A stretch of 64,000 nucleotides of DNA from Cerasicoccus arenae (GCF_014651635.1 NZ_BMXG01000010.1:1-64000), one strand, 5' to 3'; numbered from the stretch's first letter, positions 31,693 to 40,553 are shown. The notes: generated by a model from the letters alone, not told the origin. Numbers and translations: made by a program.

Positions 31693-33657
31693 ATGAAAAG
31701 CAAATCCCTCTCATTCCTTCTCTTCGCCCTCACGCTCATGCTGGCGTCTCCGCTGTTTGCGGGCCCTACTAGCGCAATTCGTGTAGACCCTGAAACGGGC
31801 GAGATGCTGATCCCAGCAGGCTCTACGATTTTCGGTAATTCCGATAATGCGCAAGCCGCTGCCGCTGGGATTGCCGCTGACGCCACGGCCACGGAAACGC
31901 TAGGGGATGCGCTCATTGCAAGCGACCCGCTGCAAGCCTACACTGGCTGGGTAGTGCCCGGGCAGACCCAGAAGTATCAGCAGAAGATCGCGCAAATAGC
32001 ATCGGGCGAGAGTGAACAGCTCAATGTTCTGATGATGGGCGATTCGCTTGCCTTCCAAGTCTCTCAGTATTGGGCGGGCCTTTTCAAGTCCACGTCGACA
32101 CCTTACGGCTTAGATGGCTATTATGGCGTGCAGGGATATTCAAGCCTGACGACTCGTTTTGCAGGTGGGCAGTCAATGGGAACGCTCACAGTGGCCGTCA
32201 TGGAAACCGCTGGCAGCACATTCAATAGCGCACAGACTACGCTTGCGGGCTACATCTCGAACGAATGGGCGGGCGATTCTCCCAGCACTGGAGATGTTGT
32301 TAGAATCGTTTATGAAAGTTCCAATCGTTATTACTACGAATTGACATCTGAAGACGGCGATGAAGAAGACGACTGGACGCTGCGTGTCACATACTACAAC
32401 TATTCTGACGAGACTTTTGGCGGGCCAACTTTCGACATCCACGCGGGTGGTAATGTTACTTGGGATTTGAATACTTCCGCAGCGCCTACATGGGAAACGT
32501 TGACCGTTTATTACCTTGAGCAAAGCGGCGGCGGGACATTTGACATTCAGCTTGATGCGAACAACAACAGCTTTGCAAAGGACGGCTCAACAGTGGACAC
32601 TAGCGGCGCGAGTGATGCCCTTGGAACTGCTACCCGCACGCAAACACTCGCCAGTAAGAGGCTGAGGATTGTTGGCAACACCGGCACGGTTCGCATTCCA
32701 GTATCACCAAGCTTTTTCCTTTCATCTACTGGTGGCTTAAATCTCTCCACCCTATCGCGTGGCAGTCACGACCTAAGCCGGGTGAGCGGCTATGATTCGA
32801 CGATCAACATTGCCCTGATTGAATCCATCGCCCCCGACGTTATCACCTATCACTGCGATGATGGCCTGACGAGTTGGACAACAGCCGTTGCCTGGTTTGA
32901 AACATTATTCGCAGGACTAAGCTACTTGCCCGATTTTGTAATCATTGGTCAGGCTCCCCATACTTCTTATACAGATACCGAAGTTCGCACGCTCAACAAC
33001 TATTTACGGGCTAAGTGCATTGAAAACAATTGGTCATTCGTTGACCCAATGCAATACGCCGTATCGACAGCGGTGCTAGAGAGCAACATCACGATTGTGG
33101 ATGGCATCCACTTGGACGAGGTATTTTGGTCTGGCATCGCCAATCGCGCATGGTTCAGCCTCGGATTCAATAACGGTTTCATTGGGTATAATTCCAATCC
33201 GTCAGCTTTCTATTCTTCATCGATCCCAGTCGCTCGCGGGTATTCTATAGAAATTGGTAAGAGTCAAAGTGAAATATCTGCAATATTGCGTGCTTACGAT
33301 TCGACGCCTGCACGCACAGAGCTACTGCTAACCCGCGAGCTAGTGGGCATGCGGGGCAGCACTGATTTTTGGTGCCTTTCTACTAATGAGGCCGTCACTC
33401 ATTCATATGTTCCAGCACTCGCTTTTGGTGGAGCAAATGGCCCTCGCCTTGATGACAACGGCGCGGACCTAGAGCTTGATGGCGAGCGGATTCTGGATGA
33501 GTCAGATCTCGCTGCAACCGTGGCACAATGGGTTTCTGTCCCAGCTTCGGCAGGCGCAACCGGCACTGCTGGTCAAGCGGCCTATGATGGCAGTTACCTT
33601 TATATTTGCACAGCAACCGATACCTGGCTCCGCGTGGCAATCGCTACGTGGCCCTAA
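31693..33657 (+). CDS. SGNH-hydrolase tail protein with signal peptide
   Basis: 654 residues. A textbook signal peptide (MKSKSLSFLLFALTLMLASPLFAG) opens it. SGNH blocks follow: LNVLMMGDSLAFQVS (block I, Ser118), then IALIESIAPDVITYH and FVIIGQAPH, and IVDGIHLDEVFWSGIANRAW (block V, Asp470 and His473). A beta-rich insert lies between block I and the rest. The C-terminal end (GTAGQAAYDGSYLYICTATDTWLRVAI) is a fibre-tip domain common in phage tail proteins. It may deacetylate or de-esterify a surface polysaccharide during adsorption. A signal peptide on a virion protein is odd; it could instead be a secreted host-modifying esterase. Confidence 0.75.
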   Translation: MKSKSLSFLLFALTLMLASPLFAGPTSAIRVDPETGEMLIPAGSTIFGNSDNAQAAAAGIAADATATETLGDALIASDPLQAYTGWVVPGQTQKYQQKIAQIASGESEQLNVLMMGDSLAFQVSQYWAGLFKSTSTPYGLDGYYGVQGYSSLTTRFAGGQSMGTLTVAVMETAGSTFNSAQTTLAGYISNEWAGDSPSTGDVVRIVYESSNRYYYELTSEDGDEEDDWTLRVTYYNYSDETFGGPTFDIHAGGNVTWDLNTSAAPTWETLTVYYLEQSGGGTFDIQLDANNNSFAKDGSTVDTSGASDALGTATRTQTLASKRLRIVGNTGTVRIPVSPSFFLSSTGGLNLSTLSRGSHDLSRVSGYDSTINIALIESIAPDVITYHCDDGLTSWTTAVAWFETLFAGLSYLPDFVIIGQAPHTSYTDTEVRTLNNYLRAKCIENNWSFVDPMQYAVSTAVLESNITIVDGIHLDEVFWSGIANRAWFSLGFNNGFIGYNSNPSAFYSSSIPVARGYSIEIGKSQSEISAILRAYDSTPARTELLLTRELVGMRGSTDFWCLSTNEAVTHSYVPALAFGGANGPRLDDNGADLELDGERILDESDLAATVAQWVSVPASAGATGTAGQAAYDGSYLYICTATDTWLRVAIATWP

Positions 33658-33669
33658 TCCACATATACC

Positions 33670-33948
33670 ATGAAATCACCAAAGACCAACATCGGAGCCA
33701 TCGCCTGCATACTCGGCGGGCTCGCCGCACTTGTCTCAGCTTTTGAAGACGGTTTCGACATCGAGAAGTTCATTGGTGGCTTAACTGCGATGGGCATGGC
33801 TTACGGCTTTTACAAGGCCCGCGATGTGGACCGAACCGACGCTGAGGCCGGTGCCACTGATGCCGCCGAGAAACGAATCGAAAAGGCAGAGGCCAAGCAG
33901 GCTGAAGCCGCAACTAAGAAACCAACACGAACCGGATTCCGCAAATGA
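33670..33948 (+). CDS. holin-like small membrane protein
   Basis: 92 residues with two hydrophobic segments (IGAIACILGGLAALVSAF and FIGGLTAMGMAYGFYKA), separated by a short acidic turn (EDGFDIEK). A charged tail follows (EAGATDAAEKRIEKAEAKQAEAATKKPTRTG). This two-helix design plus the adjacent lipoproteins and protease gene point to a holin. Overlaps the next gene by four bases. Confidence 0.6.
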   Translation: MKSPKTNIGAIACILGGLAALVSAFEDGFDIEKFIGGLTAMGMAYGFYKARDVDRTDAEAGATDAAEKRIEKAEAKQAEAATKKPTRTGFRK

Positions 33949-34394
33949 AGACACTGACCATTATAACTCTCTTTGCCGTGGTCACGGCATTCACCGCCTG
34001 CACTTGGGTCGACGATACCTTTGGCGCTGGCACCAGTAAGAAGGCCGCGAATGTGGCTGGCGAAATTGCGCTGAACATCGGCAAGGCCGCTGCCCTGCAT
34101 TTCATCAATCAAGGCCTCGACAAGTGGCGGGAGTCCGATCCGCGCAACGCTGATTTGATCGACACCTTTGAGGTGAGCATCGAACACAGCTTGCAGTTCA
34201 GCAATGGCTACATGGCTGGCGTAGGAATCAATCAGTCCATCACCGAGCTTCCTGCCGAGCTTCAACCAACGGCCCGCGAAATCATTGTAACCAGCTTGGA
34301 GGATGGTGCGAAGTCTCAACCTCTCGGCAGTTCTGGTGATGATCCCCCTGACAACTTCGGCGGGGAAATCTACGCGGTTCTTACCAGCGAGTAA
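33945..34394 (+). CDS. phage lipoprotein
   Basis: 149 residues. Signal peptide MKTLTIITLFAVVTAFTAC with lipobox FTAC (Cys19). The mature part is helical (AANVAGEIALNIGKAAALHFINQGLDKWRE) and ends acidic. Lies in the lysis cassette; possible outer-membrane spanin or exclusion lipoprotein. Confidence 0.6.
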   Translation: MKTLTIITLFAVVTAFTACTWVDDTFGAGTSKKAANVAGEIALNIGKAAALHFINQGLDKWRESDPRNADLIDTFEVSIEHSLQFSNGYMAGVGINQSITELPAELQPTAREIIVTSLEDGAKSQPLGSSGDDPPDNFGGEIYAVLTSE

Positions 34395-34398
34395 TTCA

Positions 34399-34653
34399 AT
34401 GCGCCCCTTCACTCAAATCTTGCTTCTAGCGCTGGCGTTGATCGCTGGTGCGTGCAAGACGGTCCACGTTGAGCCTGCCCCGTTAGTCGCTGGGCAGGTC
34501 AGTCAGGCCCAGCAGATCGACCTAGCGGAAAACCTGCATCTGGCGCTCGTGGATAATCCGAACGTGGACCCTGATACTATCTTACCCGCTGGCCTCGATC
34601 TCGAGCAGCGGGCAACCATCATCCGCATTGCGCGAAAAAACGCAGGATTGTAA
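34399..34653 (+). CDS. phage small lipoprotein, possible spanin
   Basis: 84 residues from ATG 34399 (MRPFTQILLLALALIAGACKTV); the frame upstream is a shadow of the previous gene. Lipobox IAGAC at Cys19. Mature part short and acidic (VNNPNVDPDTILPAGLDLEQ-like), ending with a basic helix (RATIIRIARKNAGL). Its last base overlaps the papain-like gene's ATG (TAATG). Size and lipid signal fit an Rz1-type spanin. Confidence 0.6.
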   Translation: MRPFTQILLLALALIAGACKTVHVEPAPLVAGQVSQAQQIDLAENLHLALVDNPNVDPDTILPAGLDLEQRATIIRIARKNAGL

Positions 34654-35531
34654 TGACCTTTCGCCGTCAGATGCGCCGTGGCGCACGTAAACTCTGGAAG
34701 CGTGTTGGCCCTCGGCCTCACCCGTCGCAGATGCTTGGCCTCAAGCCTGAGTCGACCGGGTTGCGCCAAGGTGGCCCCTTGACCTTGCCTGAATACCAAT
34801 GGCAAGGCTCTGATGCTTACTCGTTCACACGGGATCTCAGCCGTAACATTCTCGACCTGATCGATTACCAGTGGCGAACCAATGCCTGCACCGGCTTTTC
34901 TGGGCGCAAGGCGTTGCAGATACTAGGTGCTCAATACATCGAGGGCGCACCGCCCAAATGGAGCGCCTATCAACCTTACTGGCTTGGCCGTGCTGAATGG
35001 GGATTGGAGAGTGCAGACGGCGGGGCCTTCGTTGCTGACATTCCCCGCGTCTTGGCCCGCGATGGCGCAATCCCTGTAAGGTTCATGGATGATGACTACG
35101 GCCCCCACGACCCGCCACCCCCAGTGCCCGATTCTGAGCGCTGGTTTGTCGATGGGCATTTTGGCTTTCCGCTGGGTAATTCGATTGAACGTGAGCGCTC
35201 GATTCGCGGGATATGGGACGCTCTCGATCATGGCCTGCCCGTGCTTTGCGGTATTCAAACCGCACATGCATCCAGCCTGCCAAGCGTCCGATCGACGGGC
35301 AAGTTCCCGATGGTCAATCCTGCTCGCGGAACACAGCCCGACCATGCTATTTGCTTAGTGCAAGGCCTCACCCTCAACGGGGAACGCTGGTTCAAGTTTG
35401 CCAATTCATGGGGCGATGCTTGGGGCGATCGCGGCTTTGGCTATTTCCCCGCCGAGTATTTCAATCACCCAGAACTTGGCTGTGACCCACAGACCTTTTC
35501 GCTAAAGCATAAAACCAGCTCATTCAAATGA
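34653..35531 (+). CDS. papain-like (C1A family) cysteine protease
   Basis: 292 residues. Catalytic triad in the papain order: Cys79 in TNACTGFSGRKAL (normally QGxCGSCW), His231 in TQPDHAICLVQG (xHAxxxVG), and Asn251 in FKFANSWGDAWGDRGFGYFP (NSWGxxWGxxGY). A basic N-terminus without signal peptide precedes it (MTFRRQMRRGARKLWKRVG). The usual Gln of the oxyanion hole (before Cys) is Arg-Thr-Asn here. Sits within the lysis and tail region, flanked by holin-like, lipoprotein and tail genes. It may be a virion or lysis protease that cuts envelope proteins, or one that matures virion parts. Confidence 0.82.
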   Translation: MTFRRQMRRGARKLWKRVGPRPHPSQMLGLKPESTGLRQGGPLTLPEYQWQGSDAYSFTRDLSRNILDLIDYQWRTNACTGFSGRKALQILGAQYIEGAPPKWSAYQPYWLGRAEWGLESADGGAFVADIPRVLARDGAIPVRFMDDDYGPHDPPPPVPDSERWFVDGHFGFPLGNSIERERSIRGIWDALDHGLPVLCGIQTAHASSLPSVRSTGKFPMVNPARGTQPDHAICLVQGLTLNGERWFKFANSWGDAWGDRGFGYFPAEYFNHPELGCDPQTFSLKHKTSSFK

Positions 35532-35660
35532 CACATGCACCCGCTCGCCCAGATCGTTCGGCATTTGCTCTGCATTGCAAAGCATCTGATGCGTGCGTCT
35601 CAAGGCAAGAAATCTGAACTCACACGAATCGACTTTCACCTTCAAGGAATCTACCGCGCT

Positions 35661-36068
35661 ATGCCCATCAAACAACAGTTCAAGGATATTAACTGGCTTC
35701 AGGTGCTAGTCCATCTTGCCGCAGTCATTGCCGCGACTTGGGCAGTGATTGCACTCGTTGGAGATGGGCGCTGGGCTAATCGAACGGCCACTGAGCAGGC
35801 AATTGGAACGCTCAATACAGCAATCCAAGTCAACAACGTCTTGGATCAAAAGCACTATGATGACGTGAGCTTGCACATGCCAGAGCAGGTAAAGCGTGCT
35901 GAGTTCGTTTCCCGTGGCGAGTGGAACGCCGTGAACAATCAACATGCCAAAGACATCGCCACCGTTCAGGAGGATGTCTCTGAAGTAAAGTCCGATCAAC
36001 GCGAGTTCTTCGCCGAGCAGCGCCGCGTAAATCGCGAAGTTCTCGATCGCTTACCCAAACAACCTTAA
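35661..36068 (+). CDS. membrane coiled-coil protein, possible inner spanin or holin
   Basis: 135 residues from ATG 35661 (MPIKQQFKDINWLQVLVHLAAVIAATWAVIALVGDGRW); an upstream frame start at 35535 adds 42 doubtful residues. One membrane helix (VLVHLAAVIAATWAVIALVG) precedes a long coiled-coil domain (VNNVLDQKHYDDVSLHMPEQVKRAEFVSRGEWNAV...AKDIATVQEDVSEVKSDQREFFAEQRRVNREVLDRL). The layout fits an inner-membrane spanin (Rz-type) facing the lipoproteins encoded upstream. Confidence 0.55.
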   Translation: MPIKQQFKDINWLQVLVHLAAVIAATWAVIALVGDGRWANRTATEQAIGTLNTAIQVNNVLDQKHYDDVSLHMPEQVKRAEFVSRGEWNAVNNQHAKDIATVQEDVSEVKSDQREFFAEQRRVNREVLDRLPKQP

Positions 36069-36074
36069 TCACCC

Positions 36075-36563
36075 ATGACACCAGAAACCGAAAATGCCGC
36101 GCTCTTTGGTGGAGCTGAAATCGCCATTGAGCACAATGACGGAACACAGGCCCGCGTGAAAGTCCGTGCCTTGCCATTGCGCCTGATACCGCGCTACCTG
36201 GAGTTGCAACTCGCCGATGCCGAGCAGGCGCTTGCCGAACTGTTCCTTGGCTGGGAAGCTGATCAAGCTGATTGCCTAACTGATGAATCCATCCTCGCCG
36301 TGCTCTTGGAGGGGGAGCGCATAAATTTTCCTCGTGCGGGGGCCTACGTGGAGCGCAAGAAAGCGCGGATCGAAAAGGTGCTCCCGATGGTTCGGCAAAT
36401 CGAAGAGATCATTCTCCGCAACGTAGTGGAGCGAGTCGCACCCGAAATCAAAAAGGAAGTACTAGCGGAACTGAAAGCCTCGGAGCCTTCGCCGCCAGAG
36501 CGGCCATTGCCATCGGGGAGAGTGACGCCCGCATCCTTGCCGAGCAATCCCTCCCCTGGCTAG
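36075..36563 (+). CDS. tail assembly chaperone, gpG-like
   Basis: 162 residues. Directly before the tape measure gene, as in lambda (gpG and gpGT). Acidic and helical (LELQLADAEQALAELFLGWEADQADCLTDESILAVLLEG), with a positively charged segment (VERKKARIEKVLPMVRQIEEIILRNVV). The zero-frame tail is Pro/Ser-rich (SEPSPPERPLPSG) and looks non-coding, while the -1 frame from about 36479 onward reads as protein, pointing to a programmed -1 frameshift. Confidence 0.75.
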   Translation: MTPETENAALFGGAEIAIEHNDGTQARVKVRALPLRLIPRYLELQLADAEQALAELFLGWEADQADCLTDESILAVLLEGERINFPRAGAYVERKKARIEKVLPMVRQIEEIILRNVVERVAPEIKKEVLAELKASEPSPPERPLPSGRVTPASLPSNPSPG

Positions 36564-36715
36564 TCATGCTGCTCAAGCATCACGACTCCGCTGCCGCTCG
36601 TGCTGCCCTACAAGAATTTCAGAACCTTTCCGCAGCCGTTGGACTGTTCTCAAAATCCGGCGCCAAGTCCGCTCGAAAGCATCAAATCGCACTCATCAAA
36701 CGCGCTACCAAGTAA
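36479..36715 (+). CDS. -1 frame extension of the tail chaperone (gpT-like)
   Basis: The frame one base behind the chaperone stays open from before 36425 to a TAA at 36713-36715. From about 36479 it reads as a helical protein (FAARAAIAIGESDARILAEQ, then LPWLVMLLKHHDSAAARAAL). It has no good start of its own; the only ATG (36566) would make 49 residues. Slip candidates are AAA AAG at 36451-36456 and GGG AGA near 36515. The end lies three bases before the tape measure ATG (36719). Confidence 0.6.
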   Translation, partial: LGAFAARAAIAIGESDARILAEQSLPWLVMLLKHHDSAAARAALQEFQNLSAAVGLFSKSGAKSARKHQIALIKRATK

Positions 36716-36718
36716 CCC

Positions 36719-39292
36719 ATGGCCAACCGAAAATCGACAGTCGATGTTCTCATGCGGATGCGCATGGACCTCAAAGAGTTTCGCAAAGGAAATGAAGCCA
36801 TCCAGAATACAAATCGGGAACTCAAGAACCTGTCGAACTTCGCCAAGAAGGGTTTGGGCTTTGCGGGTGCAGTCACTGGGATTGGGCTGACAACTGGCGG
36901 CATAATCAACCTTGCAAAGGAGTCGATCAACCTTGGCTCGACCTTGGATGACACCAGCAAGAAGCTTGGCGTCTCCACTGAGTTCTTGCAAGGGTTTGCC
37001 TTCGCCGGTCGCGAAACTGGTACCGCCACCAAAGCCGCCGAGCTGGGCCTACAGCGCTTCACCCGCCGCCTCGCAGAAGCATCTAAGGGCAAGGGCGAAC
37101 TCTTACCGATCCTTGAGGAATACAACGTCGCGATTACTGATGGCGCTGGCCGCAATCGCCAAGCAACGGACGTTATGCGCGATCTTGCCGATGTTATCCA
37201 AGCGACCGAAGACCCCGCCGAGCGCTTGCGTATCGCATTCAAGGCCTTCGACTCTGAAGGTGCCGGTTTGGTCAACGTGCTCAAGGATGGTTCAGCCGGT
37301 CTTGATGCATGGATGGAGAAAGCAATTGAAGTTGGTCAGGTCATGGACCGCGACACAATCAAGCGCTTAGGTGCGGCTGAGAATGCATTTGAGCAACTTT
37401 ATCAGAAAGTGGTCATCCTGACGGGCGAAGGCTTAGTCGATCTTCAAGAGCGCTGGGAAGCGATGGGACCGCGTATATTTACCGGCCCCGGTGGTATGTC
37501 TGCCGCGCTTGCTGAGCTTGCTTCTCGCTTAGATGGAACAAATGACCTGATCGAGGCTACAGGCCGCGCCGCCGATGCCTCCGAGGATCGGCTTGCAAAG
37601 ATGCGCCGTGAAATCTCTGGCACTGCCGATGATGCGGCCATGGCCACAGAAGAGTTGAAAAAGCTTGAGCAGGCCCAGAAGTCTTTAAGGGCCCAGATGG
37701 ATAAGAGCCTTGAGGTTTCCCGCTTTGGCAACGAGTCCGCAGGTGCCACCGCTGATCGCCTCGCTTCGGAGATTCTTGCATTGCAGGACAAGGCTGCGAC
37801 TATCGGGGGCGATGTATTCAGCGATCCTAAGCAGATCGCCATAATGGTTGAAATCCTGAAGAAGGAAGAGCAGCTCAACATCATTAAGAATCGCCAGCTT
37901 GAGGAAGCCGTTCGCCTTTACCGCGAAGAACAGCAAGCCGCCATCGATGCCTTGCCGCCCAAAGAGCGACAGCTCGCCATTGAGCAAGAGATTGCGGCCA
38001 TGCGTGCCGTCATCAACAGCGATGGCACAGGGTTTTTCATCGAAGAACAGCGACTTGCCGCGCAGGAAAATCTACTTCGTCTTGAGAAGGAACTGAAAGA
38101 GGTCAAGGGCGACATCCTCACCGCCGATCGTGAGCAGTTGGCACAGACTGCCGAAATCACCGAGCAGCTTATTGCCCAGCTTCGCAGCGAGAAACAGATT
38201 GCCGCCGCCCGTGGCGATCAACAGACACTCGAGCGCCTGACAGAACGCGAAATCGAATTGCTCAAGAAGCTGCAAGCTGAATACGAAAAGCTTGCCGCCT
38301 CAGCCCGTGGAAACGACCCCGCCAAAGCAGCCGGCTTCGACACCCGTGCAACCGCCATCGGTGCAGAAATCAGCACGCTACAAACACCAGGCCTTTCCGC
38401 TGGCCAGAACTTTGCCCAAAGTGCGCAAGGTCGATTCAACGCTTTCCAAGGTGGCCAAGGCGATTTCGGAGTTGGCGCGATCGATGGCGCCCGCGCTGCC
38501 CTGCAAGACTACGTGACCGATGTGGGCAATCTGGGGCAACAGTTTGGCCGTGTCACTGGTCAGATCGCCTCTGGCATGGAAGGCGCGATTCAACCTGCGC
38601 TTGAGGGTTTGATCATGGGAACGCTGACGTGGGACCAAGCTTTGCAGCAAGTTGGCATGTCGATGCTCACAACGCTCGTTCAGGCCTTCACTACGATGCT
38701 TGCGCAAATGGTCGTGCAATACATCGCTAGCGAATTGCTGATGGCCTCCACCTCTGCCGCGACACAGTCCGCAACAATGGCAGGACTTGCCGCTGCCGCG
38801 GCTGGGCTGAATGCCGCTTGGGCACCCGCAGCAACATCAGCAAGCATTGCCTCCTATGGCGCTGCCGCTGGCATCGGTAGTGCTGCCTACCTCGCCGCGC
38901 TTGGAGGTTCAACCGCTGCCGCGATCAGCATGCAAAGCACAAGCAGCCTTAGCTCTGCCGCATTGGGTGGAGGGTCACTGTTTGGCGGTTTCTTCGCCGA
39001 TGGTGGACGCCCGCCCGTTGGCATTCCTTCGATCGTTGGCGAGCGCGGGCCAGAAGTCTTCGTGCCGAATGCCGCAGGCCGCATCGTGCCATCGATTCCT
39101 GATTACCTCTCCGAAGTCTCACCACCCGACTTTGGCGAAGGTGGAGCCATAGGGATGATCGTCAACATTTCGCCCGGTCTCAATGGAGCGATTCGCGCCG
39201 AGCTGATGAACACCTTGCCGCAGTTCAAGCGCGAGGTCGCCCGCTTCGTGGCCGAAGATTCCCGTAAACGTCCTACCGCCCGTCGCAAATGA
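36719..39292 (+). CDS. tail tape measure protein
   Basis: 857 residues, the longest phage protein, which sets tail length. N-terminal helical region (KSTVDVLMRMRMDLKEFRKGNEAIQNTNRELKNL) is followed by a hydrophobic segment (FAGAVTGIGLTTGG) and long coiled-coil stretches (ELKKLEQAQKSLRAQMDKSLEV, QLAQTAEITEQLIAQLRSEKQIAAARGD). A membrane-active hydrophobic region follows (about 640-730, LVQAFTTMLAQMVVQYIASELLMASTSAATQSATMAGLAAAAAGLNAAW). The C-terminal phage motif FADGGRPPVGIPSIVGERGPEVFVPNAAGRIVP is conserved in such proteins. Only about 0.85 kilo-residues, implying a tail of moderate length. Confidence 0.9.
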   Translation: MANRKSTVDVLMRMRMDLKEFRKGNEAIQNTNRELKNLSNFAKKGLGFAGAVTGIGLTTGGIINLAKESINLGSTLDDTSKKLGVSTEFLQGFAFAGRETGTATKAAELGLQRFTRRLAEASKGKGELLPILEEYNVAITDGAGRNRQATDVMRDLADVIQATEDPAERLRIAFKAFDSEGAGLVNVLKDGSAGLDAWMEKAIEVGQVMDRDTIKRLGAAENAFEQLYQKVVILTGEGLVDLQERWEAMGPRIFTGPGGMSAALAELASRLDGTNDLIEATGRAADASEDRLAKMRREISGTADDAAMATEELKKLEQAQKSLRAQMDKSLEVSRFGNESAGATADRLASEILALQDKAATIGGDVFSDPKQIAIMVEILKKEEQLNIIKNRQLEEAVRLYREEQQAAIDALPPKERQLAIEQEIAAMRAVINSDGTGFFIEEQRLAAQENLLRLEKELKEVKGDILTADREQLAQTAEITEQLIAQLRSEKQIAAARGDQQTLERLTEREIELLKKLQAEYEKLAASARGNDPAKAAGFDTRATAIGAEISTLQTPGLSAGQNFAQSAQGRFNAFQGGQGDFGVGAIDGARAALQDYVTDVGNLGQQFGRVTGQIASGMEGAIQPALEGLIMGTLTWDQALQQVGMSMLTTLVQAFTTMLAQMVVQYIASELLMASTSAATQSATMAGLAAAAAGLNAAWAPAATSASIASYGAAAGIGSAAYLAALGGSTAAAISMQSTSSLSSAALGGGSLFGGFFADGGRPPVGIPSIVGERGPEVFVPNAAGRIVPSIPDYLSEVSPPDFGEGGAIGMIVNISPGLNGAIRAELMNTLPQFKREVARFVAEDSRKRPTARRK

Positions 39293-39921
39293 TCACCTTA
39301 CCCACAGAACCGAGCCCGGAAAGCTTGCGCCTGAACGCCCGCCATGCCGTGGCGATCACGCAGAGCCCTTACACCGGCCACAGCCAAGCGCACGCGCACC
39401 CGGGTCGCTGGTGGGAACTGGAAATCAGCTTGGGCGAGATGCACCGCGATTGGGCCGAGGCTTGGATTGCCGCCTTCATCCAGCTTGCCGCAGGTGAAAC
39501 CTTTGTCTGGGGTCCGCGTGCTGTGACCGATGTCGACTTTGCACCGCCTCGCGGGAGCATTACCGCTGTGACGATCAGCGCGGACACACCCACGAATGCC
39601 GGGGTTCTCTACATCGACGATGGCGATTTCTCGCCGGATGGCTCAAGTGGTGGCGGTATCAGCAACTGGGCAATCGGTGACTATCTGGGAATTGGTGGCA
39701 CGCTGCAAAAGGTCTTGGGCCCGCCAACGTGGAACGGCTCCGAAAGCCGCTACGAGCTGCCGGTCTTCCCTGGTCTTCGCACCGCTCTCTCTGTCGACAC
39801 CGCCGCCGAGCTTGACAACCCAACGGCAACCTTTCGCCTGACCGCGCCCGCCATCGACTTCTTTCATCATCACTACTACGGCCAAGACCCAATCACCATG
39901 GCCGCAGTGGAAGCATTCTAA
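39289..39921 (+). CDS. distal tail protein (putative)
   Basis: 210 residues, overlapping the tape measure stop (ATGA). Beta-rich (RWWELEISLGEMHRDWAEAWIAAFIQLAAGETFVWGP, ITAVTISADTPTNAGVLYIDDGD, YELPVFPGLRTALSV). Position right after the tape measure matches distal tail or gpM-like proteins that start the tail tip. Confidence 0.65.
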   Translation: MITLPTEPSPESLRLNARHAVAITQSPYTGHSQAHAHPGRWWELEISLGEMHRDWAEAWIAAFIQLAAGETFVWGPRAVTDVDFAPPRGSITAVTISADTPTNAGVLYIDDGDFSPDGSSGGGISNWAIGDYLGIGGTLQKVLGPPTWNGSESRYELPVFPGLRTALSVDTAAELDNPTATFRLTAPAIDFFHHHYYGQDPITMAAVEAF

Positions 39922-39923
39922 CC

Positions 39924-40553
39924 ATGCCCCGCGAACTCGATAGCGCCTTTCTTGCTGCTCTGGAATCCACTGGGGGAGCTGCCTTGCGCCCGGTGCTGTT
40001 CGTACGCCTGAACATCGAATCACTTAGCGGCGATAGTCTAGTTGCTGATCCGATACTGCTCTGGAATGGCTACGGGGATTTCACGCCCGCCACGGCTAGC
40101 GATGCCGCCTTTGATGGCGAGACCTTCCTCGGCAACGGCTGGCTGCAATCCATTGGCGAGATCGAGGAAACGCTTGCCGTGGAGGTCAGCGAAGTCTCGC
40201 TCGCGTTCACTGGGCTGGCCGATGATCTCGTAACCGCGCTGATGACCAAGCGCTACAAGAACCGCCCGGCCTATGTCTGGCTTGGGCTGCTGAACGACGT
40301 TGGCGAGCTCGCCGCACCGCCCGCCCGCATCTTCACCGGTCGCATGGACACCTTCTCGCTGCCAGATTCGCCGAGTGAGTCCAGCATCGAGCTGACACTC
40401 GTTGGCCATCTGGTTGACCCGCAACGCCCGAAGGCTGTGCGCTACACACACACCGAGCAACAACGCCTCTTCCCCGGCGATCTTGGCCTGATCTACGTGA
40501 CCAATGTTCAGGACAAGGAAGAGTTTTGGGGCAAAGCTGATCCCGAAGTTTAA
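39924..40553 (+). CDS. tail tip protein (gpL-like, putative)
   Basis: 209 residues. Contains WNGYGDFTPATASDAAFDGETFLGNGWLQSIGEIEETLAVEVSEVSLAFTGLADDLV, a pattern frequent in phage tail tip proteins (GYGDLxWxGxTYLGxGxLLSIxxIEET). Beta-rich. Between distal tail and hub proteins, in a gene-dense tail-tip cluster. Confidence 0.7.
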   Translation: MPRELDSAFLAALESTGGAALRPVLFVRLNIESLSGDSLVADPILLWNGYGDFTPATASDAAFDGETFLGNGWLQSIGEIEETLAVEVSEVSLAFTGLADDLVTALMTKRYKNRPAYVWLGLLNDVGELAAPPARIFTGRMDTFSLPDSPSESSIELTLVGHLVDPQRPKAVRYTHTEQQRLFPGDLGLIYVTNVQDKEEFWGKADPEV

